This document shows, piece by piece, positions 31,079 through 39,230 of a stretch of DNA of 47,965 bases. The notes under the pieces are model-generated. The model was not told the origin of the DNA and did no database searches. It saw only the letters and a list, made by a program, of their open reading frames with translations. The position numbers were made by a program, and so were the translations under genes. Position 1 is the first letter of the stretch. Every line of letters starts with the position of its first letter. Origin of the DNA: an uncultured Bacilli bacterium (GTDB taxonomy: Bacteria > Bacillota_I > Bacilli_A > RF39 > UBA660); assembly GCA_934162265.1 (NCBI GenBank), contig CAKPHZ010000012.1, positions 1 through 47,965 on the forward strand, given 5' to 3'.

Positions 31079-32587
31079 TTATTTCAAATAATATTTATAT
31101 TCCTTATTTCTAATTTTAATAGAAAACCAAACTCGAGAAGCCTTATTCAAATCCTTATTTACCGATAAATAAACGCCATCCTTATAATTACCCGGTGTCT
31201 TATCATAAAAGGAAGAAGTATAATCTTTACCATCTAACGTATATCCCAAAGTGGCATAATTAGATAAAAAAGAAAAATTATCCATACCTAATTGATTGCT
31301 CTCCATTAATACATTCAATATCAAACCTTGTCCACTTTGAATAGAATATTCTCCCTTAAACTTCTGACCCCTAACCTCATAATCATAAGAATAAGAAAAT
31401 TTATCCTTCAATTCATAAGACTTAAATTTTAAAGTTCCACTACCTAAAACTGTATCAGATAAATTAAGTTCATTCCCTAAATTTAAAGATTTAGTACTAG
31501 ACTTTTCATCTAAAGAAACAGGTTTTAATAAAACAACCTTATCATCAGAATAAATTAACTTCATCTCATCACTAAGTTCACTATTAGAAACAGAAAACAA
31601 AAATACATACAACTGATTTCCTGAAATTTTTTGTTTCTGATAAACAGTTCCTAAATCAGAAAAATAATTTGTATAGCGAACACCAGAAGAATAACTATTA
31701 CTCTTTGTTTTCAAAATTACATTAGCATCCTCTAAAACTTTCTCTCCAACCCTAGAAGATATCATAATTCGAACTGCAACAAATGAATGTTCCAAATCAC
31801 CAACCATAGCCCCTTTAGAATCCCTTGTAGTAATATAAGAATCAACTACCTGAAATTTAAAATTATCCGAAGAAAAATTCTCCTTTTCACCATATACTTT
31901 ATGAATGACTTCTTTATCAACAGTAAACATACTAATCCCAATTACCAAAAGAACAATAATAATCAAATAAATAAACGCCTTATTCTCTAAATAATAATAT
32001 TTTAATTCTCTAATACCACGATGAATCTTTCTTTGAGCAACCTCAGTTCCTCCAACAGTAAACTCAACTTCCTCACTATCAGAAACATCTTCCCCCAATT
32101 CTTCCAAATCCTTAACAAAATTAAATTTCTTAATATCAAACCCTAATCCCCTTATAATAAGAAAAATTAAAGCTAAGTATTGTACAACAATCAAAATACG
32201 AAGTAAATCCCTATACAACAGTAGCGTCTTAACTTCTAAAACAGAAATATAAATAGTATGTAATCCCCCATAAGAAATCTGTATCATCACCCCCGTTAAA
32301 AAATACAAAAGAATAAATAATAAATATAAAACTCTAGGCTTCTTTTTATATCGCATCAAAGCATAAACAACCAAGCAAATCGCAATAGATAAAACAATCG
32401 CAATAATATAATAATTTGTAATATAAGAAACAGCATCTAATTTGCTTACACTACCCTGAATAAATCCATTATAAAATTGCAAAATCTGATTAACCTTCAT
32501 CATAAGATAAAAAGATAAACAAAATAAAATTAAATGAATAATTTTAAAATGACGAATTAAAAATCCATAAGGTTTTCTTAGTATCAT
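31079..32587 (-). CDS. polytopic membrane protein with large extracellular domain, 502 aa
   Basis: About five to six transmembrane helices occupy residues 1-160 and one more lies around 205-225, followed by an extracellular beta-rich domain to the end (SDNFKFQVVDSYITTR; the RVGEKVLEDANVIL region). ATG 32587 is supported by AGGTGG at 8-base spacing. The extracellular part resembles a DUF4352-like immunoglobulin fold only loosely. No enzyme motif is seen. It is a single-gene unit between the LysM gene and the EIIB-like gene; function unknown. Confidence 0.75.
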   Translation of the reverse strand: MILRKPYGFLIRHFKIIHLILFCLSFYLMMKVNQILQFYNGFIQGSVSKLDAVSYITNYYIIAIVLSIAICLVVYALMRYKKKPRVLYLLFILLYFLTGVMIQISYGGLHTIYISVLEVKTLLLYRDLLRILIVVQYLALIFLIIRGLGFDIKKFNFVKDLEELGEDVSDSEEVEFTVGGTEVAQRKIHRGIRELKYYYLENKAFIYLIIIVLLVIGISMFTVDKEVIHKVYGEKENFSSDNFKFQVVDSYITTRDSKGAMVGDLEHSFVAVRIMISSRVGEKVLEDANVILKTKSNSYSSGVRYTNYFSDLGTVYQKQKISGNQLYVFLFSVSNSELSDEMKLIYSDDKVVLLKPVSLDEKSSTKSLNLGNELNLSDTVLGSGTLKFKSYELKDKFSYSYDYEVRGQKFKGEYSIQSGQGLILNVLMESNQLGMDNFSFLSNYATLGYTLDGKDYTSSFYDKTPGNYKDGVYLSVNKDLNKASRVWFSIKIRNKEYKYYLK

Positions 32588-32645
32588 TATATCAACCACC
32601 TATTATAGATAAAATTATACACTAAAAAAAAAGAAATGAAAAGAA

Positions 32646-33098
32646 TTATTTTTTAGAAAATCCAATAAGTTGACCTTCTCTTAAATAAATTTTTTCATTC
32701 CAATTCATTAATTCCTCAATAGAAAGATTAAACTTTTTCAAAATATCATTTAATGTTTCATTTTCTTTCACTAAATATAAAGAAATATTATCAGCAGGCA
32801 ACATCAACGATTGATTAGGATATATATAATCATCTTTTTCTAACCCATTAAGTTGCAACAATAAATTATAATCAATCCCCTTAGCCTTAGCAATTTCATA
32901 AATATTATCTCCCTTTTTGACGGTATAATACTGATAAATTCTTCCACTTCTTACAGGAACTACCACTAATGATCCGGTAGTAACTTCATAAATAGGAGAA
33001 AAGCCATTTATCCTTCTAAGTTCATTCTCATTCATCCCATAATTACTAGAAATTGAAGATAAAGTATCCTCTGACCTAACCGTATAAACTTCATACAT
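32646..33098 (-). CDS. three-LysM protein without a signal peptide
   Basis: A 150-aa protein made of three LysM peptidoglycan-binding repeats (EVYTVRSEDTLSSISSNYG; QYYTVKKGDNIYEIAKAKG; LYLVKENETLNDILKKFN), each starting with a Y-x-V motif. There is no signal peptide, so in a vegetative cell it stays in the cytoplasm, which is the layout of mother-cell LysM proteins such as SafA or SpoVID that reach the spore cortex/coat. ATG 33098 is preferred because of the GGAAGTGG ahead. It is divergent from rpmB. A spore-coat role is inferred. Confidence 0.85.
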   Translation of the reverse strand: MYEVYTVRSEDTLSSISSNYGMNENELRRINGFSPIYEVTTGSLVVVPVRSGRIYQYYTVKKGDNIYEIAKAKGIDYNLLLQLNGLEKDDYIYPNQSLMLPADNISLYLVKENETLNDILKKFNLSIEELMNWNEKIYLREGQLIGFSKK

Positions 33099-33117
33099 AA
33101 ACACCACTTCCATAGTT

Positions 33118-33125
33118 AAAATATG
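33118..33125 (-). promoter_or_regulatory. possible mother-cell sigma -10 (CATATTTT)
   Basis: CATATTTT on the minus strand fits the CATAnnnT -10 shared by SigE and SigK promoters, about 20 bases before the LysM start. No clear -35 is seen, so this is tentative. Confidence 0.3.
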
Positions 33126-33165
33126 CAAAAAAAAGACTTTTGACACAAAAAGAAAGGTAAAAGGT

Positions 33166-33194
33166 TTGACTTAAAGTTATTTTTATGATATAGT
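33166..33194 (+). promoter_or_regulatory. rpmB promoter
   Basis: -35 TTGACT (33166-33171) and -10 TATAGT (33189-33194), 17 bases apart, and a strong AAGGAGG just before the start at 33226. Confidence 0.8.
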
Positions 33195-33225
33195 TTTAAT
33201 GCAATTCATTTCAAGGAGGGATAAT

Positions 33226-33420
33226 ATGGCAAAAAATATATCAAGTAAAAAAACAAATATGGCAAATAACAGACCAAACTGTTTAAAAGTAACTAAAAAA
33301 GCACAAAAAGTAAACTTACAAAAAGTTAAAATTGAAGATGAAAACGGAAATACTGTAAAAGTAAGATTAAGTGCTAGAGAAATTAGAGCTGCTAAAAAAA
33401 CTGCTGCAGTTGCTGCTTAA
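33226..33420 (+). CDS. rpmB: 50S ribosomal protein L28
   Basis: A 64-aa basic protein with the L28 core: NNRPNCLKVTKKAQKVNLQKV, IEDENGNTVKVRLSAREIR. Length and composition suit bL28; the usual N-terminal Cys zinc ligands are absent (start MAKNISSKKTN), as in several Bacillota paralogues. Start ATG 33226 has AAGGAGG; the longer frame upstream is not supported. Position next to the rlmN-prpC-prkC-rsgA-rpe cluster matches Bacillus gene order, where rpmB lies just after thiN. Confidence 0.85.
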   Translation: MAKNISSKKTNMANNRPNCLKVTKKAQKVNLQKVKIEDENGNTVKVRLSAREIRAAKKTAAVAA

Positions 33421-33431
33421 TAATAAAAATG

Positions 33432-33457
33432 CTTCTCAAAAAATGAGAAGTTTTTTT
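33432..33457 (+). terminator. rpmB terminator
   Basis: CTTCTC (33432-33437) and GAGAAG (33445-33450) flank a 7-base loop, followed by seven T, just past the rpmB stop. Confidence 0.8.
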
Positions 33458-33463
33458 ATGCAA

Positions 33464-33486
33464 AAAAATACTTTATTAGTATTTTC
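33464..33486. terminator. rpe operon terminator
   Basis: On the minus strand AAAATACT pairs with AGTATTTT around an AATAA loop, followed by a run of T, 15 bases past the rpe stop codon. Confidence 0.7.
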
Positions 33487-33501
33487 CACAAATAACAAAA
33501 A

Positions 33502-34134
33502 CTAATAAAGTAAAGAATTAACTCTTTCTATATAATTATCAGACTTAACAATATAAGAACCAACTACAGCAATATCAGCATCTTTTACCAAAGAAATTGT
33601 TTTATCATTAATTCCTCCATCTACTTCAATTAATACAGACAACTGATTTTTATCAATATAATTCTTTAACATAGCAATCTTATCTTTAGTATCTAAAATA
33701 AAAGATTGCCCCCCCCGACCAGGAATAACACTCATCAAAAGAATCATGTCAATCTTATCTAAATATGGATAAATATCTTGAATATCTGTATCTGGACAAA
33801 TTGCTATTCCACATCGATACCCCATATCATGAATCCTCCGAATATTTTCTAAAATATCTTGTTTTGTCTCCAAATGAAAAGTAATAGACTCAATATTTAA
33901 ACCTATAAATCGATCTAAATAAGAAGAAACATCCTCAACCATCAAATGAATCTGAAGTTTAAAGTGAGAAAGATTATTAATACTTTTAATTTCATCCATA
34001 TCCTGAAATTGAATATTATCAACCATCTTCCCATCCATAACATCAATATGAAGATAACTAATACCCGTCTGATTCAACTTATCTACAGAAGAAATTCTAT
34101 CTGAAGCATCCAATAATGAAGTAGAAATTTTCAT
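33502..34134 (-). CDS. rpe: ribulose-phosphate 3-epimerase
   Basis: Interconverts ribulose-5-phosphate and xylulose-5-phosphate in the pentose phosphate pathway. The 210-aa TIM barrel shows YLHIDVMDGKMV (metal-binding His and Asp), MSVIPGRGGQSF and EVDGGIN, each a family landmark. It overlaps rsgA by four bases (ATGA). A run of eight G (33719-33726, minus) codes part of GRGGQ and could be slippage-prone. Last gene of the rlmN operon, ended by the hairpin at 33464-33486. Confidence 0.93.
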   Translation of the reverse strand: MKISTSLLDASDRISSVDKLNQTGISYLHIDVMDGKMVDNIQFQDMDEIKSINNLSHFKLQIHLMVEDVSSYLDRFIGLNIESITFHLETKQDILENIRRIHDMGYRCGIAICPDTDIQDIYPYLDKIDMILLMSVIPGRGGQSFILDTKDKIAMLKNYIDKNQLSVLIEVDGGINDKTISLVKDADIAVVGSYIVKSDNYIERVNSLLY

Positions 34135-34979
34135 CGTCTCTCCCCTTCCTTATCACTAATAAAATGAACATAATTATCGTAGCGACTTTTTAAAATATCC
34201 CCACATTCAACCATCTTCTTTACATAGCATCCATCTTCTTTTATATGCATACAATCCCTATACTTACAATGTTCTAAAAAAGAAAACATCTCATTCATAT
34301 TATCACGAATTGCATATTTATCCATCCCATGAAAATCAACATTTGAAAATCCAGGAGTATCAACAATATAGCCATCCACTACTTCATATAACTCAGTATG
34401 CCTTGTCGTATGCTTTCCTCGATTTAAAGCATATGAAATTTCATTCGTCTTAAGCTTTAACGTAGGAGAAATTCTATTTAATAAACTACTCTTCCCCGCA
34501 CCAGACTGACCTGTTAATACCGTAATCTTATCTTTAAAAATATGCTTTAATCCATCAATATCATCATTAGTAAAAACTTCATAGCCAGCATCTTGATAAT
34601 ACTTCATCACTTTTTCTATATTTTCTTTTTCTAAATCAGAAAGCAAATCCAACTTTGTAAAACAAATAACTGGTTTAATTCTATGATAACTAATTACAGT
34701 AAGTAACTTATCCAATAAATAAGAATCAAAATCAGGACTCTTAACACTAGCAACAACAATAGCCTGATCAACATTAGCAACACTAGGACGAACAAGAGAA
34801 TTCTTTCTCTCATGAATAGCTAATAAATAACCATTACCTTCATCAAAAACAACATGATCACCAACCAAAGGAGAAAGCCCATGATAACGAAACTTTCCCC
34901 TAGGTTTACATAAATAAGTATTATTCACACTTTTAACTAAATAATCATTACTAATATTTTTAATAATTAATCCTTCCAT
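34131..34979 (-). CDS. rsgA: ribosome small subunit-dependent GTPase A
   Basis: RsgA checks and releases late 30S subunits during ribosome assembly. The 282-aa product has an N-terminal OB-fold, a circularly permuted GTPase with FTKLDLL (G4), TGQSGAGKSSLL (G1) and VDTPGFSNVD (G3), and a C-terminal zinc box C-K-Y-R-D-C-M-H-I-K-E-D-G-C. ATG 34979 has AGGGGG ahead. It lies eight bases after prkC and overlaps rpe. PrkC is known to phosphorylate RsgA (CpgA) in Bacillus, so the pairing is functional. Confidence 0.95.
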   Translation of the reverse strand: MEGLIIKNISNDYLVKSVNNTYLCKPRGKFRYHGLSPLVGDHVVFDEGNGYLLAIHERKNSLVRPSVANVDQAIVVASVKSPDFDSYLLDKLLTVISYHRIKPVICFTKLDLLSDLEKENIEKVMKYYQDAGYEVFTNDDIDGLKHIFKDKITVLTGQSGAGKSSLLNRISPTLKLKTNEISYALNRGKHTTRHTELYEVVDGYIVDTPGFSNVDFHGMDKYAIRDNMNEMFSFLEHCKYRDCMHIKEDGCYVKKMVECGDILKSRYDNYVHFISDKEGERR

Positions 34980-34987
34980 AAATCCCC

Positions 34988-36964
34988 CTAATCTAAATTA
35001 TCATCTGTATCAGTACTATTACTACTATCACTTTTTGTATAATAGCAATTAATAACAGCATCTTTACCACTAATTTGATAATTAACTTGAGGAGTAACTA
35101 AATCATAAGATGCTTTACCTGGACAAGTAACTGTGCCACTTTCTCCATCTTTATGTTTCTCTACTTTTGTATCAAAAACTGATTCAGTACTACCCTTTAA
35201 ATAATAATTAATAGTCAAATTATAAGTCGTCATATCAACATCAATAGTAACAACAAATTGTACCCCACTAGCAATCTTACCTGTACGATTTTGTCCAGTA
35301 ACAGCCTTATCTAAATAACTACTATAATCACTAACGACATTTCCCTTTTTATCCTTTACAACTAAAGATAATCCATATTGATTAGCAAAATCCTCTGCTT
35401 TAGATAAAGTCCAACCTTCCGTAGCAATCTCAGGATAACTATCATAAATATCTGGAATATATAAAGTAAGTTCATCACCTTTTTTCAACTTAGTTTCTTC
35501 TTTCTCTACATACTTAGGACTCTGATCAATAACAGCATCAATTTTTCCAATATAATCCTTAGGACTTTCTACTTTCTTTTTCTCAACAGTAACTTTAAGC
35601 CCTAATTTCTCTAATTTTTTCTTAAGAGAAGAAGCATTTTGATTAGTATAATCCTCTAATACAACATCAGCAAGTCCAGTTGATTCCACAACAGTAATAA
35701 TGCTTCCCTTTCTCTTACTAGAACCAGCACTAGGTTGTGTTTCAATAACATACCCTTCTTTAATTTTATCACTAGCTTCCTTCTTTACATCATACTTAAA
35801 GCCCTTCTTCTTTAAAACAGAAATCGCTTTATCAATCTTTTGATTAGTAACGTCAGGAACTACAATTACCTTTGTATTATTACGATGATTTAAGAAAATC
35901 AAAGTACCAGACATCAATAAAATAACAACTAATCCTACCAAAATAAGTATTTTTGTACGAGTCATCTTCTTTTTTTCTTTTTTTCGAGAACCACCATTAC
36001 CAATTTCTTCTCTATTAGCAGGAATTTCTACTTCTTTAGCCTTAGGCTGAGTAACTGTAGATTCTTTAATAGGAATTGCTCTACTCTCATCTAATTCACT
36101 CTCTGGATAAGGAAAATGATATTTTACCTCATTCTGCCTATCTTCATCTAAAGCATGAACAATATCATCATGCATTTCATGAATATTATCATATCTATTT
36201 TTAGGATTTTTAGCTGTTGCTTTTAAGACAATATTCTCAACGCTTTGAGGAATTAAAGGATTTTGTCTACGAATACTAGGAATTCTCTCCTTCATTTGCT
36301 TTAAAGCAATCTCAACAGCATTATCTCCCTTAAAAGGAACACTTCCCGTAAGTAATTCATACATCAAAATACCAGCAGAATAAATATCACTCTTGGTAGT
36401 AGCCCCTTTTCCACTTGCTTGCTCAGGTGGTAAATAATGAACACTACCCATAACAGAGTTAGTCTGTGTCAATTGTGTTGCATTCATTGACATAGCAATA
36501 CCAAAATCAGTAATTTTAATCATTCCATTATCTAAAATCATAATATTTTGAGGTTTAATATCACGATGAATGATATAAGCATCATGTGCCTGAGCTAGCC
36601 CATCAGTAAGTTGTGCCATAATATCAATAACTTCAGGAACCGTCAAACTTCCTCTTTTTTGAATTAATTGTTTTAAAGTCTTACCATCAATATATTCCAT
36701 AACAATATAATGTTGTCCATCTTCTTCCCCAACATCATAAACCTCTACAATATTAGGATGTGACAAATCTGATACACTTTTTGCTTCTCTCTGAAACCTA
36801 CGAATAAATTTCTCATTATTCTCAAGATCTCCTCTTAAAACCTTAATTGCAACATCTCTATCCAAAATCTTATCATGTGCTAAATACACATTTGCCATAC
36901 CACCCTCACCAATTGATTTTAAAATTTCATACCGTTCATTGATAACTTGCCCTTTCGATAGCAT
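34988..36964 (-). CDS. prkC: PASTA-domain Ser/Thr kinase
   Basis: A Hanks-type kinase with Gly loop GEGGMANVY, Lys42, catalytic Asp136 in IHRDIKPQN, DFG box (ITDFGIA) and APE-like PPEQ, followed by a juxtamembrane linker, one transmembrane helix (about 340-360) and an extracellular part. PASTA repeats start at VVPDVTNQK (369), at 432 and about 506. After these, residues about 590-650 form an extra beta domain (TINYYLKGSTES ... DAVINCYYTK) like MucBP repeats. It senses muropeptides and controls growth and germination. It overlaps prpC by TGATG; ATG 36964 is favoured over GTG 36967. Confidence 0.94.
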   Translation of the reverse strand: MLSKGQVINERYEILKSIGEGGMANVYLAHDKILDRDVAIKVLRGDLENNEKFIRRFQREAKSVSDLSHPNIVEVYDVGEEDGQHYIVMEYIDGKTLKQLIQKRGSLTVPEVIDIMAQLTDGLAQAHDAYIIHRDIKPQNIMILDNGMIKITDFGIAMSMNATQLTQTNSVMGSVHYLPPEQASGKGATTKSDIYSAGILMYELLTGSVPFKGDNAVEIALKQMKERIPSIRRQNPLIPQSVENIVLKATAKNPKNRYDNIHEMHDDIVHALDEDRQNEVKYHFPYPESELDESRAIPIKESTVTQPKAKEVEIPANREEIGNGGSRKKEKKKMTRTKILILVGLVVILLMSGTLIFLNHRNNTKVIVVPDVTNQKIDKAISVLKKKGFKYDVKKEASDKIKEGYVIETQPSAGSSKRKGSIITVVESTGLADVVLEDYTNQNASSLKKKLEKLGLKVTVEKKKVESPKDYIGKIDAVIDQSPKYVEKEETKLKKGDELTLYIPDIYDSYPEIATEGWTLSKAEDFANQYGLSLVVKDKKGNVVSDYSSYLDKAVTGQNRTGKIASGVQFVVTIDVDMTTYNLTINYYLKGSTESVFDTKVEKHKDGESGTVTCPGKASYDLVTPQVNYQISGKDAVINCYYTKSDSSNSTDTDDNLD

Positions 36965-37704
36965 CACACATCACCGCTTTCTCTTTTTAAATAAGCAATA
37001 CTTATATTGTCATTTCCTCCTCTAGCATTTGCTTTACGAATTAATTTTTCTACCGCCTCCTGAGCAGTAGCTTCTTCGTTCAAAACCCTTTCTATTTGTT
37101 CTTCTGTAATCATATTAGTAAGACCATCACTACAAAGAAGAATACCATCATTTTTAACATCTACATCAAAAATATCAATATCAATAGGATTATTTGCTCC
37201 TAAAGCTCTCATTAAAACATTTTTTCTAGGATGATATTTTGCCTCCTCAGGAGTAAGTTCTCCAGTAGATACAAGTAAATTCACTAATGTATGATCTTTT
37301 GTTACTTTATGAATTTTATGATTTTTAATCACAAACCCCGAACTATCTCCAATATTACCATACAACAAATAATCATTTGTCTTAATTGCACAAACAAAAG
37401 TTGTCCCCATTCCTTTACTATCAGGATTCTCTTTGGTATACTCAAAAATCTTCTGATTCATTTCTGTAACAATATTTCTCAAAAATTCAACAGCACTATC
37501 TTTATCACCAATAGAATCTAAATTATAAAATTCTTCCGTTAAATGATTAATTGCAATCGCACTAGCCACTTCTCCAGCCTTATGTCCTCCCATTCCATCA
37601 GCAACGGCAAGCAAATATTCTCCTTTATCATTATTCAAAATAATAACATTATCTTCATTGTGTTCCCTAACTTTTCCTGTATCTGTCAAATAAAATGTTT
37701 CCAT
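36964..37704 (-). CDS. prpC: PP2C-family Ser/Thr phosphatase PrpC
   Basis: The phosphatase that opposes PrkC. The 246-aa PP2C domain starts TDTGKVREHNEDN and holds DGMGGHKAGE, KDHTLVN and the metal-binding GLTNMI and ARGGNDNISIAYL motifs. It overlaps rlmN by one base (TAATG) and prkC by one base (TGATG), showing tight translational coupling in this conserved operon. Confidence 0.95.
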   Translation of the reverse strand: METFYLTDTGKVREHNEDNVIILNNDKGEYLLAVADGMGGHKAGEVASAIAINHLTEEFYNLDSIGDKDSAVEFLRNIVTEMNQKIFEYTKENPDSKGMGTTFVCAIKTNDYLLYGNIGDSSGFVIKNHKIHKVTKDHTLVNLLVSTGELTPEEAKYHPRKNVLMRALGANNPIDIDIFDVDVKNDGILLCSDGLTNMITEEQIERVLNEEATAQEAVEKLIRKANARGGNDNISIAYLKRESGDV

Positions 37705-38738
37705 TAAAATTCTCCTTTCAAAACAGCATTATTAGCCCTAAGTTGTCCACAAGCAGCATCTACTTTTCCTCCAAATTCCCTACGAATTGTCACATTAATA
37801 TTCTCTTTCTTTAGTATATCATAAAATCTTAAAATTTGTGACTTTTTAGAACGCTTATACCCTATATTTTCAGTCTCATTATAAGGAATTAAATTAACAT
37901 AACACATCATATTTTTTAATCGCTTTGCAAGTTCTCTAGCACAATCATCAGTATCATTAATTCCATCTAACATAATATATTCCATAGTAACTCTACGATT
38001 AGTTTTTTGAATATACTTCTTAATCACTTGAAATAAACTATCCATATCATAAGCAGAAGCAATAGGCATTATTTCTTTTCGAATAGTATCATTAGGAGCA
38101 TGTAAACTAATCGCCAAATTCACTTGCCCTTCTTCTTGCATAAACTTTTCAATCCCAGGAATAACACCACAAGTAGAAATAGTAATATGTCTTGATCCTA
38201 TGCCAATTCCTCTACCACAATTAATAATCTTAACAAAACGCATTACATTATTATAATTATCCATAGGTTCCCCTATTCCCATCATAACAACATGTGTAAT
38301 TCTTTTTTTTATATCTTCCTCAATTAATAATATTTGTTGAACAATTTCATAAGCTTCTAAATTTCGTACTTTCTTCAAACGACCACTTTCACAAAAACGA
38401 CATCCCATATTACAACCAACTTGACTAGAAACACATATACTTATCCCATAATCATGAAACATCACAACAGACTCTATTCTCTCACCATCTAATAACTCAA
38501 ACAAATATTTAGAAACACCAACATCTTCTTGCTTTACCAACAATTTAATCTTTTCAAAAGAAAAATTATCTTGAAGTATTTTTTGACATTTAGTTCCTAT
38601 ATTCATCATTTGTTTTGGATCTTCTATTCTTTTCTTATACAAAAAATCAAAAACTTGTGTTGCTCTAAATTTCTTATCTCCAATAGAAACAAAATAATCC
38701 TCTAATTCCCATAAAGTATAATCATAAATATTCCTCAT
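37704..38738 (-). CDS. rlmN: 23S rRNA/tRNA adenine-C2 methyltransferase RlmN
   Basis: Radical-SAM enzyme that methylates A2503 of 23S rRNA and A37 of some tRNAs. In the 344-aa product the 4Fe-4S motif is CNMGCRFC, GIGEPMDNY and SLHAPND are the usual marks, and the methyl-carrying Cys is in DAACGQL. After the cluster the usual C-A-T-G is replaced by C-E-S-G. It follows the 128-aa membrane gene by nine bases and is the second gene of the prkC operon. Confidence 0.94.
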   Translation of the reverse strand: MRNIYDYTLWELEDYFVSIGDKKFRATQVFDFLYKKRIEDPKQMMNIGTKCQKILQDNFSFEKIKLLVKQEDVGVSKYLFELLDGERIESVVMFHDYGISICVSSQVGCNMGCRFCESGRLKKVRNLEAYEIVQQILLIEEDIKKRITHVVMMGIGEPMDNYNNVMRFVKIINCGRGIGIGSRHITISTCGVIPGIEKFMQEEGQVNLAISLHAPNDTIRKEIMPIASAYDMDSLFQVIKKYIQKTNRRVTMEYIMLDGINDTDDCARELAKRLKNMMCYVNLIPYNETENIGYKRSKKSQILRFYDILKKENINVTIRREFGGKVDAACGQLRANNAVLKGEF

Positions 38739-38747
38739 ATCTCTCTC

Positions 38748-39134
38748 CTAAAAAATTCTATTTATAAATAAATAAAATAAAACAACATCAAGAATAGAAT
38801 AAAGTAAAATAATCAAAATACTAGATTTAAAAGTAATTTTTTTCTTTAAAAGAAATTTATCTATTAAAATAGTATAAAGAGAAAAAAAGCCAATAATTAA
38901 TAAATTAATATACCCTCTTCCCAAAAACAAAAGTTTATCATTACTAATTAACACATCATTATTTAAAACTTTAACATAATGAACAGAATTTTTTTTAGCA
39001 ATATAAATAGTGAATACAATATTAATCAATATCAAAAATATATAAATATAATTTTTATTTTTTATAAAATTTTTAAATGATTTCTTTTTCTCTAATTGTT
39101 GTTTTTTTTCTTTCTTATAAATTTTTTTATGCAT
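38748..39134 (-). CDS. small membrane protein before rlmN, 128 aa
   Basis: A very basic first 28 residues (KKIYKKEKKQQLEKKKS) and three hydrophobic segments (about 31-46, 76-92, 103-124). ATG 39134 is preceded by AGGAGGAG. It is the first gene of the rlmN-prpC-prkC-rsgA-rpe transcript, driven by the promoter at 39162-39190. No family is recognised. Positional conservation is unknown; in Bacillus this place is held by rsmB. Confidence 0.7.
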   Translation of the reverse strand: MHKKIYKKEKKQQLEKKKSFKNFIKNKNYIYIFLILINIVFTIYIAKKNSVHYVKVLNNDVLISNDKLLFLGRGYINLLIIGFFSLYTILIDKFLLKKKITFKSSILIILLYSILDVVLFYLFINRIF

Positions 39135-39161
39135 AAACTCCTCCTACTCTTCTTAGATATA

Positions 39162-39190
39162 AGTATATCTTTTTTTTTATCGTTATTCAA
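39162..39190 (-). promoter_or_regulatory. promoter of the rlmN-prkC operon
   Basis: -35 TTGAAT (39190-39185) and -10 TATACT (39167-39162), spacing 17 bases. Confidence 0.7.
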
Positions 39191-39203
39191 GTATTTTAAG
39201 ATG

Positions 39204-39230
39204 AAAAAAAACACTAAGTTATCTTAGTGC
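39204..39230 (-). terminator. pta terminator
   Basis: GCACTAAG/CTTAGTG-type stem with a 4-base loop followed by eight T on the minus strand, overlapping the pta 3' end. Confidence 0.8.

Noticed and set aside
33100..33226. Search for spoVM near rpmB, as in Bacillus subtilis
   Set aside because: No short frame in the gaps around rpmB resembles the 26-residue SpoVM.
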